Below are positions 1 to 11,248 of a DNA stretch of 64,000 nt, piece after piece (positions within the stretch are counted from its first letter, which is position 1; every line of letters starts with the position of its first letter). A program made the translations under genes and the position numbers. The stretch is from assembly GCA_032719365.1 (NCBI GenBank), contig CM064873.1, forward strand, positions 10,326,501-10,390,500, written 5' to 3'. Below the pieces are notes generated by a model, which saw only the letters and a program-made list of their open reading frames with translations, ran no database searches and was not told the DNA's origin. This stretch comes from Prinsepia uniflora. Its lineage: Eukaryota > Streptophyta > Magnoliopsida > Rosales > Rosaceae.

Positions 1-576
1 TATCCTGCTTATCGGTACAGCTCCACATATGCCTCTATTTACCCATTGCCCTCTGCTCTCGGTAATTGCAATTAAGAAAATAAAACTTAAGATCCTGCAG
101 AATGCTTATGGGGTCATGCCTTGATCAACTTCGGCTCAACATCTTTGCCGATGAGTTCGAAACACATTCGATCTCTGCTATTATGTGCTGCAAAATCGGT
201 CTTTTACCATTATGGATTCCAATCTGATTTAAATAATAAAGACTTTTTACCTAATATACTCCAACATCAAGTTAAGTTGTTTCCAAATGATCATTGAATA
301 CTCTTTTGACTTGGTGCCTCTTGAACATAAATTCCATCTCAAAATGCCCCTTGAGTGTCTAATTTAATAGGTTCTATTAAGGTAAAAGGGGTAAAATTAT
401 GCAAAATTTGAATGTGAAGCCATAAAGATGGGAAAAAAACAAAACCTAATTGGCACATGCCAAATGCCAGAAACAAACCCAGTGGTCAATCGCCTCCACT
501 TTGTCTTGAAGATCACTAATTATTAATTTTGCATCTTCAAGTCTAATTGTAAACATCAGTTTACTTGAGTAACCTG

Positions 577-700
577 GATTGATAAGTGAGTTTAATTTAA
601 TTGATTTTAATATTGATTTGTAGATAATTATTTTCATAGATTGATAAGTGAGTTTAATTTAGTTGATTTTAATATTGATTTGTAGATAATTATTTTCAAG
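577..700. repeat. 62-bp tandem duplication
   Basis: Two head-to-tail units start at 577 and 639, each beginning GATTGATAAGTGAG. By eye they differ at one internal base plus the last few bases. The near identity suggests a recent slippage or unequal-exchange event. No gene is associated with it. Confidence 0.85.
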
Positions 701-3700
701 TCTGAATCTTAATAATATATTGTAGGTATAATTTCTAAAAATTTCCATAGAATTTCCGACATTTGATATGATGCTTGGATGGAAATCCTGCTGCTGCAGA
801 TATAATAACAGTCCACAATCTTTATGATGCACTCACAAGTACTTTGGGCTAGCGACTACATGTCCATTTGGATATGCTTCTTATAAAACGTTTACGATTA
901 TTCAATAGTGCTGTCAAGAAGAAACTGTTTGATATTAAGTATGTACTTATACAAGTATTTTATTTTTAAAGAAGTACTTATGATACAATTTTAGAGCACT
1001 TGGTAGTGAAAATAAAAATTGTTTTTAGAAATATAAAATAATCATTATTTCGCTTCAACGTTCTTAAAACTAGATTTTTTAATATAAAAAGATATTTAAG
1101 GAGGTGATAAAAAAAACCCTTGAGGATTTTGTCAAAGTATCGATAAATTAAAATAAATTATAATTAAAATATGGTGAATTTGAGTATTTAGGGTAATACT
1201 AATTAAAAATAAGGATATTATTGGAATAATGAAAATTTCATTAAAAGAAAACAAATGCGTTCTTTCTTTTTTTATGGGCAACATTTCTGAAAAGAAGCAC
1301 CAGCATCGTGCTTCTCATAAACCCTTTTTAATTGCTTATGCTTCTGATTTGAAGCATTTTTAAAATTTGTCGAACACGCGCTTTAATTTAGGAAGCGTTT
1401 TTATCATTTAAATGTATTTTTGGCATTTTTAAAAGAGCATCCAAACAGACCTTTTCTTTTCTTGCATATGAAAAATACATACAAACGCTGGACAAGTGTT
1501 ATTTTAGTCCTTCATTTCTATTATTCATGTGACTTCCATTTATTTTTTGTAATGGAATTATTTCCCCAAATACTTATAGCTTGAATATATAGCCCAAATG
1601 TATTAATCCTTAATTCAAACAGCATAGTACTGTATATGCAATATGTTTAAACAAAATGATGCATATCATGTGGTGCAATCATTTTGATGATATGAGAATG
1701 TTGTATACTTGGTTAATAAGAAAAGCATTCTCCATTTCTCTTCTATGATAATTTGAGTTTTGATTAAATATACGTTAACTCCCAGACGGAGAAGTGTTGT
1801 TGTCCAACTACGGAACATAATCCTAAATTAAAAAAACAAAAAATTAGCTAGGGACAGCTGCACATACGCACAGGAGAGGGATGGTGGTCCTGCTGAGAAT
1901 GTACTTTTTTTTTGTGACGGTGTTCTTGCGCTTGATTGTAGATAATTGTATTCTCCGTTCCCTGATCACATATGGACTCATCAGTCCCTATGGCAATGGT
2001 TGTGAAATCTAGTGAACAAAGTCTATGGTGTGTTAGGTGCTGGATATGCTTTTATCTGATATACCTAAAAGCATGTACCTTCTGTTATTGTGTCTTGATT
2101 AAAAAAAAAACATCAGCTATTTCAACACCGGCGTGATAGAAGCTTGTATGGAGATTCAAAAGGAGAAGAGGATTTACCAGATGTTAGAAATCTAGAGGCA
2201 TTTTAAGATGAATATCATGTTCAGAAAGTATCTTGAATCAAACTAATGGAACATAGCTAATAATAAATACAGAAAACAGAAAGAGGTTTCAAATGGGCCG
2301 TATGATACACTGATAAAGGCAATTAAGTTGGAACATAGCCACTAATCGGAATTGTTCAAGTAATTGGGAATATTTACCACATGAATCAAAATAATACGTC
2401 CAAATGGTTCGAGGCAATTAAGTTGTCGTCCGTAAGTGAGAAGTGAAATTTGGGAAGAGACCATTGTGACCAAATTAGTATCAAAACTCAAACAAACAAA
2501 TTGTTATTAATAATTCATATGAATAGATCTTCAGATAGCAAATTTTCTGATAATATTTTGTGACCAAGAGTAAGCCATATTCCAAGTGAAGATTAAGCCC
2601 ATATCATAGTACATGAACAAATGAGATTTGAACATGAATAAATTGTTTTAAAAAAAAATTATTCTTAACTTAATTAACATTACAGTTTATATACCAAGTC
2701 AAAACACCATAGATAATAATTAAAGAACTAATTATAAACATAATGAAATATTAGTGTTAATCAAACAAAATCTATCTAACTTATGTAGCTATTAAAGTTA
2801 TGATAGAAAACTTAAGTTTAATTTGCAATAGAGTCATACTATATCATTGTTTTATCAATAGTCTTACAATATAAGGAGCTCATAATCAATTAATCTTTTA
2901 ACTATAAAAGACTCTTATCTCATGTTGCAATCTTTTATCAATCTCTAGCTAATCTTGACACACATATGTACCATACTTCACGCGGTGATCGAGCCTTCAT
3001 ACTATGACAAGTACATTTGGTATATATATGTCATCCATTTCAACCACTAGCTTCATGATCCATTATCAAGAATATCACACGCAGTTTTCAAACTCGGGTG
3101 TCAACATATATGTAATTACGCCCAGCTCACTGAAGAAAAAGGTGAGATTGGCAGTGACATTGTAGTAACAACCATGACATTTGATTTGCCTTTGCGCTGT
3201 AAGTGTATGGAAGAAGGGCTTGGGATGGGCGTACGAGCTAGGGCTTGTTCTCCTTGTAAACCTTTTAATAAGAAATAATATATGTAATAAAAATAAAGAT
3301 ATATATGCACATGTTTGGAGACATGCCCTAACCATAAATTTTAACCGCTACTCTTATGACGAATAAATTAATAATAATAAGAAAAAGTACGTTTTTATGC
3401 AGAGGTATAATTAGGATTTCATCAATTATGAAGAGGCCTTCCACAAATTACTTTAATAAAAAAAATTAAGCTTTTGATATAATTTAATTCAAACAAATTC
3501 AATTAATGGTTGAAACAACATAATAATATCAAATTAAACAAAGATATAAAAAAAATCATATCATATTTTTAATAGCACATTGCATACAAATAAGATTATA
3601 ATTTTTTTATGATATATTTATCTAAACAAACTATATTATATGTAAACTACGATTAATTTAATACTTATCTAGACAAACTATATTATTTTTATTTAAACAT

Positions 3701-4497
3701 TTTTGTAAAATATGATTAATTTAATACTTATCTAAACAAACTATATTATATGTTACACAAGTATATGTGAGAGGGGGGCCAGGACCTTCTGACACCTCCT
3801 CCCTCCGCCTTGCATACAAATTGTATTAGGGTGGATATAGTACGGTTCGATATGAATATTGGTAATATTCAAATCCAAACTCTTAAAATTTTAATAGTTT
3901 AATACGATTTAAATTTTCTAAAATTTAAAAATAAAACCATTTAGGTATAAAAAAAATAAGCATATTAAAAAATATATGAATATAAAAAAATAACATAATA
4001 ATCAATACTCAAACATTGATGACTTTTACTATTTCACTTATATTGATGAATTTACTATTTCACTTATATTTTAATTTATTTGGTGTTTTAATAATTTCTT
4101 TGACACTCTCTTGCCATCTCCATTTTGAGTAAATCGACGGGAAAATATCATTGTATGTAAGCGGCTGATTATAGACTAAACAACCAACTATTAGTCGACA
4201 GATGGTTGAGCGAAAATATATAAATTTAAACCTTTTGTATTTGTAATTTTTTGGTCCAAATTACAATTTTTAAGTTTAAGTGTTACTCCAATTCTCAATC
4301 CTTCCATTTTTCCATTATTATGTTTATGTTTTTCAAACTTCCATTTTGCACATTTATATTTTCCAATAAAATTATTTAATTATAGAAATACTCATAATTT
4401 TAGAGTTATCTAGAAGTATTTATTATATTATTATTATTATTATTATTTTAATTAAGAAGGCTTGCCTAGATCTCCCCGCTCCCACATCTAGATTAAT

Positions 4498-4942
4498 TAA
4501 GGTTGTCAAATTTTGACACGATTCGATACATGACTCGAAATCCACACGAGATTTATCCGAATTAACCCGCACGATTAAAATTTTGAGTCATTTTGGGATC
4601 AACTTGTTATGACACGTTGGATAAATGGATGAGTTTTGGCATGTTAACCCGTATAATGACATATTAACCGTTTAATAAACGGGTAGATTTCAGATTAATT
4701 TGTTAACCGTATATTGATTTATATATTGACTCATTTAATAAACGTGTCATTACTAACTCATATATCTACCTATTTACCTACATAAATACCTATTAAATCT
4801 TATAGTTTAAACATGTTAAACGAGTCAAACGGGTAATATGTTAATTAGGTTTCGAGTACGACCTGTTTATTAAATGAGTTACACTAGTTATACGGGTTAC
4901 CTGACTCATTAACATGTCGGGTTCTGGTTGGACATCCTTGAC
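4498..4942. repeat. MITE-like dispersed repeat
   Basis: A ~440-bp segment is rich in alternating ACCCG/CGGGT-type words (CCCGTATAA, AACGGGTAG, CGGGTTACC). Its ends are imperfectly inverted: AAGGTTGTCAAA on the left and, reverse-complemented, AAGGATGTCCAA on the right. This fits a small non-autonomous DNA transposon. I could not fix a target-site duplication, so the limits and superfamily are uncertain. Confidence 0.35.
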
Positions 4943-5528
4943 AAAATTATTAAATGGTCAGATTCAAATTTGACGTATTTAAGTAAAAAAAAAATCATGA
5001 CACGATACAACTAATTGCTAATCCTAATCTAGATCCCACGGCCCTGTCCTCCGATTAACATCTAACAATTTTTAGAACATTATACTCATTCATCATTTAC
5101 TTTTTATTATTTTACCTTAAAATAAAAAAATGTTATAAAATATTGTCGCTATTGTAACATGTGAATATATTAATAATAGAGCATAATACATGATACGTAC
5201 TCGAAATACTAATCAGTACATATATAAAAAGCCATACACATTGCGTGGCAGGGAATGAATTTTTGACCCATTCAAAAAACCATCGTTAATGTACGTACGT
5301 CGCACAATGAGAACAAGTCCCATTATCAAAAAATAAATAAAAAATAAAACCAAATTGTTGCAGGTTGAACTGGGAGAGTACGTCTCGAATTTAAAAGGTC
5401 ATTAACAAGCTAAGTCAAAGAAAGCTCTTTTTCATTTTTACCCAGACTTGGAAATCTCAAGGACGGCCTGATCACTAAAACGACAGACGTCATTATTTAC
5501 TTTGTCTTAAGTTTCAACGTAAATCCAT

Positions 5529-5843
5529 CCACAACAAAGCGCGAGAACGCGTACGCACACATCAACATTACATCAGAGTCCAATTAGTCAACCTTTTCAA
5601 TTTTCCATTTTCACACCTCCCGCAACTCTATAAATACCCCCTCTCGCTCCTCTCCATCATTCCAAACCATACAACCGCTTCATCAAACACCTCCCAACCA
5701 TACAAACCCAATCGCATCTCCCTCACTCAACAACTTCAACTCATCTATTCAAAATTCTGCACTCTTGACTCATATCTAATCAAAATTTTGAATTTTGGGT
5801 CGGAAATCAAATCAAATTTCTGGAATCAAGGCCAAGAAAAGGA
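5529..5843 (+). promoter_or_regulatory. EXO70 copy 1 core promoter and 5' leader
   Basis: A clear TATA box (TATAAATA, 5629-5636) lies about 208 bp before the ATG. It is followed by a CT-rich leader typical of plant transcription starts. A W-box core read from the minus strand (AGTCAA) is present at 5586-5591, and another lies farther out at 5413-5418. W-boxes bind WRKY factors, so defence-linked expression is possible, but that is inference. This segment is duplicated before copy 2, with the homology beginning near 5531 and 10938. Confidence 0.75.
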
Positions 5844-7742
5844 ATGACGACTCTGTTTTCTAAATCCCCATCTCCATCGCCTTCAAACTCTCCATCCAGA
5901 AGCACCATACCACCTTCTTCCCCTCACCACAGCTTCTCCGACTCTCTCATGGAGGAAAACATCGAAATAGCTCAGATGCTCATCACCAAATGGGAGTCTG
6001 AGCACTCTGATACTTCTTCCTACACCACCCTCACCTCTCTCTTCCACGACGATCGTCAAGAGGCCAGGCTCTACCTCAAATCCATAAAGGACTTGCAGTC
6101 CGCCATGCATCACTTCCTCACCTCCCAACCCACCAGCGCTGAGAAGCTCATCCAGGCTCAGATTCTCATGCAATCCGCTATGAAAAGACTCGAGAGGGAG
6201 TTTTACCAGATTCTATCGGCCAACAGAGAGTATTTAGACGCAGAGACTGTGTCGAGCCGGTCCTCTAGGGCCTCGGCCCGGTCCAGCGTCTCCGATTTGG
6301 ATTCCGAGTCGGAGGACGAGGCCGGAGCCGCAATGGAATCTTCGGTATCCGCAGTGGACCAAATCTCAACTACCGCAATGTCCGATTTGAAATCCATTGC
6401 CGATTGTATGGTGTCGTCTGGTTACGGAAAAGAGTGCGTCAAGATTTACAAAATTATAAGAAAATCAATAGTCGACGAAGGCCTTTACCTTCTCGGAGTG
6501 GAGAGGCTGAGCCTCTCTCAGGTTCAGAAGATGGACTGGACTGTTCTGGAAACGAAGATCAAAAACTGGTTAAACGCCGTTAAATTCGCTGTCAAAACAC
6601 TGTTTTACGGGGAGCGGCTGCTATGCGACCACGTGTTCGCCTCCTCGGACTCTATAGCAGAGTCGTGCTTCAACGAGATTACTAAAGAGGCCGCTCTAAC
6701 TCTGTTTGGTTTCCCGGAATTGGTCGGAAAATGCAAGAAATTATCTCCCGAGAAAATGTTCCGCATTTTGGATTTGTACCAGGCCGTTTCGGATCTTTGG
6801 CCCGAGATCGAGTCCATCTTCTCATTCGAATCAACCTTGGCCGTCCGATCTCTGGCGGTTGATTCTTTGGTGAAGTTAGGCGAGGCAGTCCGCACGATGC
6901 TGGAGGATTTCGAATCGGCGATCCAGAAGGACTCGTCCAAGACCCCGGTCCCATCCGGGGGGGTCCACCCGCTCACTCGCTACGTCATGAATTACATAAC
7001 CTTCCTCGCCGATTACACAGAGATACTGGCGGATATAGTCGCTGACTGGCCTTTGACCATTCCTACTCCGTTGCCGGAGGCTTACTTCGGAAACTACGAC
7101 GCCGAGGAGTCGCCAATTTCAATACGGATCGCCTGGCTCGTGCTAGTCCTTCTCTGCAAACTCGACGGGAAGACTGAGCTTTATAAAGACGTGGCATTAT
7201 CCTATTTATTTTTGGCTAACAATCTCCAATACGTCGTCGCTAAGGCCCGCGGCTCAAATCTCAAGTACTTATTGGGCGAGTACTGGGTGGAGAATCACGA
7301 GTCTAAAGTCAAACAATACGCTGCGAACTACGAGCGGATGGGGTGGAGCAAGGTATATGCGTCCCTACCGGAAGATCCAACGGCTGAAATTTCATCCGAC
7401 AAAGCAAGGACCTACTTTAAGCGGTTCAACGCAGCGTTTGAAGAGGCGTACAAGAAACAAACGTCGTGGGTTGTCCCCGACGCGAAACTCCGAGACGAGT
7501 TGAAGTTTATGGTGGCGAAAAAGTTGGTGCCGATTTATCGGGCGTTTTACGAGAGCCGTAGAGTCGGGATGAGGAGGGAGTGCGGGGAGGACTCGTTGGT
7601 CAGATACGCCCCTGAGAATCTGGACAATTACCTGTCGGATCTTTTATATGGAGCCGTAAGTGGGGGGAGTGTTTCTTCATTTTCGTCGTGCACGTCGTCC
7701 GCATCCTCGTCCTCACGTTCTCATGGTAGGCACGGTCGTTGA
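5844..7742 (+). CDS. EXO70H: EXO70 exocyst subunit, EXO70H-like, intact
   Basis: 632-residue intronless EXO70 protein. EXO70 subunits help tether secretory vesicles to the plasma membrane by binding phosphoinositides and other exocyst subunits. The large plant-specific H clade acts in polarised secretion, trichome and defence functions. Seen in the sequence: a Ser/Pro-rich N-terminus (residues 1-35); a helical N-terminal region ending in a Ser- and acid-rich linker (about 135-165); the plant EXO70 signature YGKECVKIYKIIRKSIVDEG near 194-213; the C-terminal helical Exo70 domain from about 245 to 615; and a Ser-rich tail with basic residues (610-632). Length and single-exon structure fit H-clade members. 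The start was chosen because the reading frame and TATA spacing agree. A broken near-identical copy lies 5.4 kb downstream. The family call is firm; the H-clade call is from overall resemblance. Confidence 0.95.
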   Translation: MTTLFSKSPSPSPSNSPSRSTIPPSSPHHSFSDSLMEENIEIAQMLITKWESEHSDTSSYTTLTSLFHDDRQEARLYLKSIKDLQSAMHHFLTSQPTSAEKLIQAQILMQSAMKRLEREFYQILSANREYLDAETVSSRSSRASARSSVSDLDSESEDEAGAAMESSVSAVDQISTTAMSDLKSIADCMVSSGYGKECVKIYKIIRKSIVDEGLYLLGVERLSLSQVQKMDWTVLETKIKNWLNAVKFAVKTLFYGERLLCDHVFASSDSIAESCFNEITKEAALTLFGFPELVGKCKKLSPEKMFRILDLYQAVSDLWPEIESIFSFESTLAVRSLAVDSLVKLGEAVRTMLEDFESAIQKDSSKTPVPSGGVHPLTRYVMNYITFLADYTEILADIVADWPLTIPTPLPEAYFGNYDAEESPISIRIAWLVLVLLCKLDGKTELYKDVALSYLFLANNLQYVVAKARGSNLKYLLGEYWVENHESKVKQYAANYERMGWSKVYASLPEDPTAEISSDKARTYFKRFNAAFEEAYKKQTSWVVPDAKLRDELKFMVAKKLVPIYRAFYESRRVGMRRECGEDSLVRYAPENLDNYLSDLLYGAVSGGSVSSFSSCTSSASSSSRSHGRHGR

Positions 7743-9820
7743 GAAGTTTGGGTCAGTTGGGCTTTGCTGCTGCCGTTTCGGCCAATTGGTGTTGTCGTAT
7801 AGTGAGTAGTATATTAGAATGAGGACAAAAAAGCATGTAGCGTTTTGTTTCTAAAACGTGTATATTTATTGACTGATAGGTCATAGAGATAATCGAACAT
7901 ATTAAATGAATTAATTCATTGATTTTTCAGAATAAATTGGAGTTAGTTTGGAATCTTTTCTTTGTTGTTACGTGACCAACAAGGAGATCATAACAAAGCT
8001 AATTACGTATCATTCGCTGTTGTGTTTTGGAATCTTTTGTCATTATTGACAGTTGTTACTTAGAGAGTAATATTATTTAGACGACACATATGATGTGTTA
8101 ATTATTGAATAATATAATTTTAATAAATTAAATCATTTGATGTACTCACCTCACAATTCATTTATTGCCGCATTCAAGTGTGTTACTAAATGTGATTAAT
8201 TTAGCGTGTTTAAATAGCATTATTCTTTACTTAAAAGAGTTTGCTAAAGTTGTTCTATTAACAATATATATTATCCAACAAGAGATTTTTTTAAAAAAAA
8301 ATAAGAAAATGTTCGTTTTTTTAAGTAAAATAAACTTCCAAGTAATACTTGTGTCGCACTCCAGTAAATGGTGATGCCTCCTCATATTAATCAAAACCAC
8401 TTAACTCCTTAATAATATTTTTAAGATCATCTTCATAAAAAAATCAAAAATTTTGAAAGGTCATCATTAATTAATCATTCATATGTATCAAATAAATTAA
8501 CGGTACATATTAAACTAATAAAGATCTTTATGGTGGACCATCCATGTAGTTTATACATAAAAATGGCTAAATGATCTCCAGTTGGTTGACTTTCTCTAAA
8601 CTGATATGAAATAATAATAATAATAATAATAATAAATAGTTAATTATGGACTAATTAATTAATCCAATTAATTGGTGTCACAAATTCTTGGAAGAACTTA
8701 ATTGTTTGCAACAAGAATATATGGCAACATGTTGACACATCTATTCTATACCATACAAAATTAACCTAACTAATTCAATTATTATAATTATGTGTGGGAT
8801 TACTTTTGTTTGAGGTTTATAATTAATCCCGTTTCTTAGGAGATAGCATTTTTGTATTGATATTGAAAAATAGTTTAATTTCTTGTTTTCTTGATCTAAT
8901 ATTTGAAAATTCTAGTAAAATTTTAAGAATGGTGTGTTATAGATATAGTGTGATAGCTTGTATGAATATCATACTTATTTCCAAAAAGAATAATACGCGT
9001 ATTCCATTTTAGGGGGAACTTCCTCATTTCACTAGTCTTTTTTGTTTTTCGATTTTTTCTTATATATGTTATAATCCTAATTGTTCATTTTTCTAAATCA
9101 CCTTGTTTAGATAATCTCTCTAAAATATCAATAAGATTGGAAATCGTTTAATCATTCACGTCGATAAAAGAAATGAAATAGGAAAGTATCTCATAACTAA
9201 ATGCAAGTATTTTTGACCAAAAGAGAGAGAGATCGAGAGAGAGAGGGAATTAGATGCAAGTTTATTCTTTTAAAAATAAATGAGACGCATTAATTTTGTT
9301 GTAACTTCTAATGGGGTACGTAATCCTTCAATGTACAATTTAGTATTAGTCCTAATTGTTGTCATGCTTAGTTGAGTAATAATATTATATAACTGAAATA
9401 TGCCATTCAAAGTTCAGACACCCGAAATCACTAAATAATGCAAGTTAGAACTTGTTGGAATTATTCTTGGATATATAGTTAATTATATAATTTATTATTA
9501 TTGAACGCATAATTTTTATTTAATTAATTACAGATCGTAAAAATTATCATATCCACTATGGTAAGATACCGTGTAAAGCAAGGTTGAACTTCATTTGATT
9601 CGTACTTAATTAGTTGATTAATTTAAATTGATCAAGCAAATTAAATATATAACTCCGCCCACTAAGCGACAAGGAGAACCTTCTAATCATTTTCTTATAA
9701 TTTCGTTCCTAATTTAAAGTTGGAACAACCACCCGTACCGGAGGATAACCCTATGCCACATTTCTTGGCCAATGTATTGGAGGCATATGTTCATATATTT
9801 TTAATACCATATAATAGCTA
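7743..9820. other. Intergenic region after EXO70 copy 1
   Basis: The first ~290 bp are the 3' flank shared with copy 2. Relative to copy 2, this copy has about 149 extra bases (about 7780-7928). The remainder is AT-rich, with an (AAT)n microsatellite near 8610-8635 and a GA-rich tract near 9222-9247. No gene is supported. Confidence 0.6.
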
Positions 9821-9821
9821 G

Positions 9822-10273
9822 CAATAAGGTCAAAATAGCATAGCCGGATTGATCGGTCAACCAATTGATTGGCATGTGCACTCTACCCTAAGGAATCAGT
9901 AAGAGATTGACATATACACCTAACCACATTTGATCGGTCAGAGCTATATATATGTCAGAAATGTTGTCCAGGACCACACTAGGACATGTGTCAATTCCTA
10001 AAAGCCACGACATTTATCCCACTCAATGTTAGCTACTATAAATATAAGGGTATCCCTGTCCAAAAGGTAATGACATTTTTGGCATCACGGTGCCTAAATT
10101 ACTGCAGTACCATTTATACTTAATCTTACTTAAATATCAGATACTATTAGATAGTATCATACCGGTGTCCATTTAGTTTTACCCTCTCTTTGCACATGTC
10201 TTCCTGCTCCAAAAGGAGCAGCCAAATTTGCTCAACAAGGTGAATCTAAGTTGGTGCATTTCATACATCAACA
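9822..10273 (+). repeat. Copy R1 of a ~0.5-kb repeat (LTR-like)
   Basis: This segment shares ordered blocks with 13790-14235 and with the reverse complement of 14738-18137. Shared words include CAATAAGGTCA, CTATAAATATAAGGG, a GTGCCTAAATTAC-type block and the run AAAGGAGCAGCCAAAT. It ends CATCAACA, like the solo LTR at 14738-18137. The TATA-like CTATAAATATAAGG supports an LTR identity. The left end is not resolved. Confidence 0.5.
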
Positions 10274-10835
10274 TTATATATTTAGATAAATATATATTAT
10301 TTACGAGTTGTGAGGCCATTAGTAACTTCTTATTCCAAAGTTTTTGCATGAATTGTGATGTAAAGTAATATTTAATTTGTCATTTACTCCAACACTGTTT
10401 TTTATGAAGTTTTTACAATCATCACATCGTAGTTGATATAAAATTTTAATAAACTTATTATTTTTATTATTAAATGACAAGAGTAGATTTTGGGGTAAGA
10501 AAGAAAGTTGTTTAGGAAATGATTTCGATTTATAAGTGAGAATTTCAATGCTGTCGAAGATTTATAAATTGTACGTATAGGGGCGATAGGAATGTTTCAA
10601 ACAATAGAGAGACGCGGTTGTGACAGTAAGTACATTTAATTATTTTGGTACGTAAAAATCTACATGCAATCGGTAGAGAGAGAGAGAGAGTGTGTAGGGT
10701 AAAAAACAAATTGAATTCGAAACTATGAGTTTGGTAAGCAGCAGCGGCAGGAAGCGTATTGTTTCATGCTTACTTTTCTTCTCTTTCTGCATTAATTCAA
10801 GTAAAACTTGTAGGCACTTTTTGAGTCATATTCAA
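10274..10835. other. Intergenic spacer before EXO70 copy 2
   Basis: AT-rich DNA with a short (GA)n run near 10677-10692. No gene or repeat homology with the copy 1 upstream region is seen here. The duplicated promoter homology begins only at about 10938. Confidence 0.5.
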
Positions 10836-11248
10836 TATTGACCAACTGGGTCTTTTACGGAAATTGGTCAACCATTGTAATAAAACTCCGAAAATGGTCA
10901 ACCATCCCTCACAAATTAAAACCTCTTCTTCTTTTCAACAAAGCGAGAGAACGCGTACGCACACACCAATATTACATCAGAGTCCAATTAGTCAACCTTT
11001 TAAATTTTCCATCCCCCCACCACTCTATAAATACCCCCTCTCCCTCCTCTCCATCATTCCAAACCATACAACCGTCTCATCAAACACCTCCCAACCATAC
11101 AAACCCAATCGCATCTCCCTCACTCAACAACTTCAACTCATCTATTCAAAATTTTGGACTCTGAATTCATATCTAATCAAAATTTTGAATTTTGGGTCGA
11201 AAATCTAATCAAATTTCTAGAATCACGTTGTTAATGCCAAGAAAAGGA
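10836..11248 (+). promoter_or_regulatory. EXO70 copy 2 promoter and leader
   Basis: A TATA box (TATAAATA, 11026-11033) and CT-rich leader match the copy 1 promoter. One W-box core is shared with copy 1 (AGTCAA, 10990-10995). Upstream of the duplicated block this copy has three further W-box motifs that copy 1 lacks at that place: TTGACC at 10838-10843, and GGTCAA at 10866-10871 and 10896-10901. The distal promoter has therefore diverged. Confidence 0.65.

Larger units (their letters stand above)
1..5528. other. AT-rich intergenic region
   Basis: I see no supportable gene here. All open frames are short and lack recognisable domains or plant codon bias. The segment holds a 62-bp tandem repeat, an (ATT)n tract near 4425 and a MITE-like repeat near 4498-4942, which have their own entries. 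The rest looks like ordinary AT-rich plant intergenic DNA. Confidence 0.6.

Noticed and set aside
6605..6976. 123-residue minus-strand open frame within EXO70 (also at 12018-12389)
   Set aside because: Antisense shadow; identical in both copies only because the coding DNA is identical.
10838..11208. 108- and 114-residue plus-strand open frames before EXO70 copy 2
   Set aside because: They cover the TATA box and leader, are low complexity (Pro/Ser/Asn), and differ in frame from the gene.
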